Assembly: GCA_903835145.1 (NCBI GenBank)
Contig: CAILMA010000479.1
Coordinates: 1 to 7,687, forward strand
DNA from: an uncultured Bacteroidota bacterium
GTDB lineage: Bacteria > Bacteroidota > Bacteroidia > Chitinophagales > Chitinophagaceae
DNA: 7,687 bases
Direction of reading: 5' to 3'
Shown: piece after piece, positions 6,586-7,687 of the stretch
How the letters are laid out: every line of letters starts with the position of its first letter
Numbering within the stretch: the stretch's first letter is position 1
Program-made: the position numbers and the translations under genes
Notes under the pieces: generated by a model
The model's database searches: none
What the model was told of the DNA's origin: nothing
What the model saw: only the letters and a program-made list of their open reading frames with translations

Positions 6586-6942
6586 ATGATAAACCAACAA
6601 GAACTATCCGGATACATTAACCAATCTATACCTGAGCTCGCAGGCATGTGTACAAGTGCTCAAGCGCTTGAGCCCAACGAAATCGCACGGCAAATGATAA
6701 ACTATGCCTCAAGCCATGAAAAAGTCAACGACCTCAATGCAGCAAAAAACTGTTTTATGCTGGCCGAACACCTGTATTCCAACGGCGACAAAGCCATAAA
6801 AAACGCAATTGAAAACGTTTTTGTCTATAGCCTTTCCCACAAGTTTTTTTATGATGAAACCAGACGCAACAACGTAATGCGCATATTACCCAACTCCCTT
6901 TACGAAATGTACAAGAAGCAAGTCATTTCCAGCCACATATAA
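6586..6942 (+). CDS. Small helical hypothetical protein, DUF7674-like
   Basis: A 118-residue soluble protein with no signal peptide or membrane segment. It appears all-helical: QQELSGYINQSIPEL, PNEIARQMINYASSH, LNAAKNCFMLAEHLYSNGDK, KNAIENVFVYSLS, and LPNSLYEMYKKQVISSHI. The words AEHLYSNGD, KNAIENVFVYSLS and LP..LYE.Y..QV recall the DUF7674 family of short Bacteroidota proteins, whose function is unknown; this is from memory. ATG at 6586 is chosen over an in-frame TTG at 6565 because family members start close to this helix and the TTG has no ribosome site. It begins 57 nt after the stop of the secreted-protein gene on the same strand, so co-transcription is possible. There is one internal perfect palindrome (6658-6673). 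Confidence 0.8.
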   Translation: MINQQELSGYINQSIPELAGMCTSAQALEPNEIARQMINYASSHEKVNDLNAAKNCFMLAEHLYSNGDKAIKNAIENVFVYSLSHKFFYDETRRNNVMRILPNSLYEMYKKQVISSHI

Positions 6943-6984
6943 CATCAGGCACTCACTTAATTTCATTGTTTTCAAAGGGATAAG

Positions 6985-7139
6985 CCCGCCGGGCCGCAAC
7001 AAACCAACAAAATATCTTCGCTAAACCGTACAGCCCCGCAGGTGGCTGAATTTCCATAGCCGGCAGCGCAACCGCCGGTAAACATACCGCTCATCACCAA
7101 CCCCGCAGGTGTTGAACACCACATCATTCACGATCAACA
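6985..7139. repeat. 155-nt direct repeat, copy 1 (left part of element B)
   Basis: This segment is repeated at 7534-7687. The last 117 nt (7023-7139) are identical to 7571-7687; the first 38 differ by a few bases around 6987, 6993 and 7018-7022, including one length change. It includes GCCCGCCGGGC (6984-6994), CCCCGCAGGTGGCTGAA, a CCGGC/GCCGG hairpin (7060-7078) and the GGTGTTGAACACC palindrome (7108-7120). Confidence 0.9.
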
Positions 7140-7267
7140 CACGCACGAAAAAACGATTACGTTCGACGTCACCCCCTTTCTCCACTTGTGGAGAAAGGGG
7201 GCCGGGGGGAATGAGGTCTCGCCGGGCGGGCACCCCAACCAATCCCGACGGGCTTAAACAACAATAC
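7095..7267. repeat. Composite palindromic element, copy B
   Basis: Homologue of 2090-2264. It contains GGTGTTGAACACC (7108-7120), AACACACGCACGAAAA, a 14-bp hairpin at 7172-7201, GGCCGGGGGGAATGAGGTCT and a tail with GGGCTTAAACAACAAT. Differences from copy A are concentrated in the linkers. Its left third lies inside the 155-nt direct repeat, which begins about 110 nt earlier, so the full unit may be nearer 280 nt and copy A may be a shortened form. Confidence 0.8.
7172..7201. other. 14-bp perfect hairpin of element B
   Basis: CCCCCTTTCTCCAC (7172-7185) pairs fully with GTGGAGAAAGGGGG (7188-7201) around TT. Compared with copy A the fifth base pair is swapped from G-C to C-G while the other 13 pairs and the loop are unchanged. 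Confidence 0.85.
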
Positions 7268-7308
7268 CCATCATTGCAATCTAATCTCATTAACTTAGGA
7301 ACACGACC

Positions 7309-7350
7309 AACCCTGCAAGGGTTTAATCTTCCAGCCCGGGGCATCGCCCC
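7309..7350. repeat. Two-hairpin module, copy 2, truncated
   Basis: Hairpin 1 is AACCCTGCAAGGGTT (7309-7323), a 6-bp stem with loop GCA. Hairpin 2 begins at 7335 with CCCGGGGCATCGCCCC but lacks the closing GGG, leaving a 5-bp GGGGC/GCCCC stem. The missing end is replaced by seven T residues and an AGTA-rich stretch. The module is otherwise very close to the copy at 7401-7446. Confidence 0.8.
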
Positions 7351-7357
7351 TTTTTTT
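7338..7357 (+). terminator. Possible intrinsic terminator (GGGGC stem plus T7)
   Basis: GGGGC (7338-7342) and GCCCC (7346-7350) form a short all-G/C stem with loop ATC, followed directly by TTTTTTT (7351-7357). This has the form of a plus-strand intrinsic terminator, though the stem is short and it is nearly 400 nt beyond the nearest upstream stop codon (6942). It may equally be an accident of the truncation of the module. Confidence 0.35.
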
Positions 7358-7381
7358 AGTAGTAAGTAGTTAGTACTTAGT
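7358..7381. repeat. AGTA-rich low-complexity stretch
   Basis: A run built from AGTA and AGTT words (AGTAGTAAGTAGTTAGTACT) that includes an inverted repeat TAAGTA/TACTTA (7363-7368 and 7374-7379). It starts exactly where the preceding hairpin is cut off and looks like inserted or slipped DNA. Confidence 0.5.
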
Positions 7382-7400
7382 CGAAAGTCCCGACGTGGGT

Positions 7401-7446
7401 AACCCTGCAAGGGTTTAATCTCTCAGCCCCGGGGCACCGCCCCGGG
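7401..7446. repeat. Two-hairpin module, copy 3
   Basis: AACCCTGCAAGGGTT (7401-7415), 12 nt, then CCCGGGGCACCGCCCCGGG (7428-7446) with an 8-bp stem and loop ACC. It is the intact counterpart of the copy at 7309-7350, and compared with 2027-2070 it has A-T pairs extending hairpin 1 where that copy has a G-C pair. Confidence 0.8.
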
Positions 7447-7473
7447 ACACCCAACACGGACAACACTCCCTCG

Positions 7474-7492
7474 TCCCGATTTGCAATCGGGA
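7474..7492. other. Hairpin with TTGCA loop
   Basis: TCCCGATTTGCAATCGGGA forms a 7-bp stem TCCCGAT/ATCGGGA with loop TTGCA. It shares the central word TTTGCAA with the next hairpin 12 nt downstream, although the stems differ. Confidence 0.7.
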
Positions 7493-7503
7493 TGCCCCGG
7501 AAT

Positions 7504-7518
7504 GGCGTTTGCAACGCC
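7504..7518. other. Hairpin with TTTGCAA centre
   Basis: GGCGTTTGCAACGCC forms a 6-bp stem GGCGTT/AACGCC with loop TGC. It is the second of a pair of TTTGCAA-centred hairpins with unrelated stems. Confidence 0.7.
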
Positions 7519-7533
7519 CGTCAAAAAAACGAA

Positions 7534-7687
7534 CCTGCCGGACCGCAACAAACCAACAAAATATCTGTGTAAACCGTACAGCCCCGCAGGTGGCTGAATT
7601 TCCATAGCCGGCAGCGCAACCGCCGGTAAACATACCGCTCATCACCAACCCCGCAGGTGTTGAACACCACATCATTCACGATCAACA
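7534..7687. repeat. 155-nt direct repeat, copy 2, cut by window end
   Basis: Copy of 6985-7139, displaced by 548-549 nt. The final 117 nt are identical to copy 1. It includes the palindrome GGTGTTGAACACC at 7656-7668 and ends with the window just before the point where copy 1 continues into the element B hairpin. Confidence 0.9.

Larger units (their letters stand above)
6943..7687. other. Gene-free repeat-rich region, continues beyond the window
   Basis: No protein gene is supported in these 745 nt. It holds element B, two copies of the two-hairpin module, two TTTGCAA-centred hairpins, and two copies of a 155-nt direct repeat, the second cut by the window end. Open frames on both strands (for example minus strand 7021-7410 and 7415-7675) run through the repeats, are rich in Arg, Gly and Cys, and are duplicated along with the DNA, so they are treated as by-products. 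Confidence 0.75.

Noticed and set aside
7021..7675. Minus-strand and plus-strand open frames of 60-129 codons near the right end
   Set aside because: They coincide with the duplicated hairpin elements; the translated segments repeat because the DNA repeats, and no codon-level conservation is visible between copies A and B.
6943..7687. Insertion sequence with transposase
   Set aside because: Direct and inverted repeats are plentiful but no transposase motif is found in any frame, so an autonomous element cannot be supported.
1..7687. tRNA or rRNA genes
   Set aside because: No cloverleaf with a TTCGANNC-type arm and acceptor stem, and no rRNA-like block, was recognised on either strand.

Overview
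The window looks like chromosomal DNA from a member of the Bacteroidota, probably of the Chitinophagaceae/Sphingobacteriia type. The evidence is a secreted protein with a type A C-terminal domain for the type IX secretion system, A/T-rich leaders with almost no Shine-Dalgarno sequences, a TAnnTTTG-like promoter element, and G+C-rich hairpin repeats between genes of a kind I remember from these genomes. Genus-level placement is inference.

Layout: (1) 1-170 is A/T-rich leader DNA with only a doubtful short reading frame on the minus strand. (2) 171-1544 (+) encodes a fusion of a DnaQ-type 3'-5' exonuclease with a GIY-YIG (UvrC/Cho-like) nuclease. (3) 1545-2318 is a gene-free, repeat-packed spacer between two convergent genes. 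(4) 2319-4100 (-) encodes a long-chain acyl-CoA synthetase. (5) 4279-4851 (-) encodes a small exported, probably outer-membrane protein, with a good hairpin terminator just behind it. (6) 4852-5268 is a divergent promoter region without genes. (7) 5269-6528 (+) encodes a secreted protein with a type IX sorting tail and an unrecognised body. (8) 6586-6942 (+) encodes a small helical protein resembling DUF7674. (9) 6943-7687 is a second gene-free, repeat-packed region that runs off the window.

The five protein genes do not form an obvious pathway: DNA repair, lipid activation, envelope and secretion functions are simply adjacent. The 5269 and 6586 genes may share a transcript (57 nt gap), and the two minus-strand genes are separated by a terminator.

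The most unusual content is non-coding. Two intergenic regions share a composite repeat family: (a) a roughly 170-bp element with a 13-nt palindrome and a 14-bp perfect hairpin, whose stem carries a compensatory base-pair swap between copies; (b) a two-hairpin module seen three times, also with compensated stem changes; (c) a near-identical 155-bp direct repeat 549 bp apart that predicts another element copy just outside the window. A separate repeat family (about 120-140 bp units, GGTTCAGACAAAAA-type) fills 1602-1970. These repeats lie only downstream of genes, never in the divergent promoter region. They could be structured RNA elements, transcription-end elements or non-autonomous mobile palindromes; the sequence alone does not decide.
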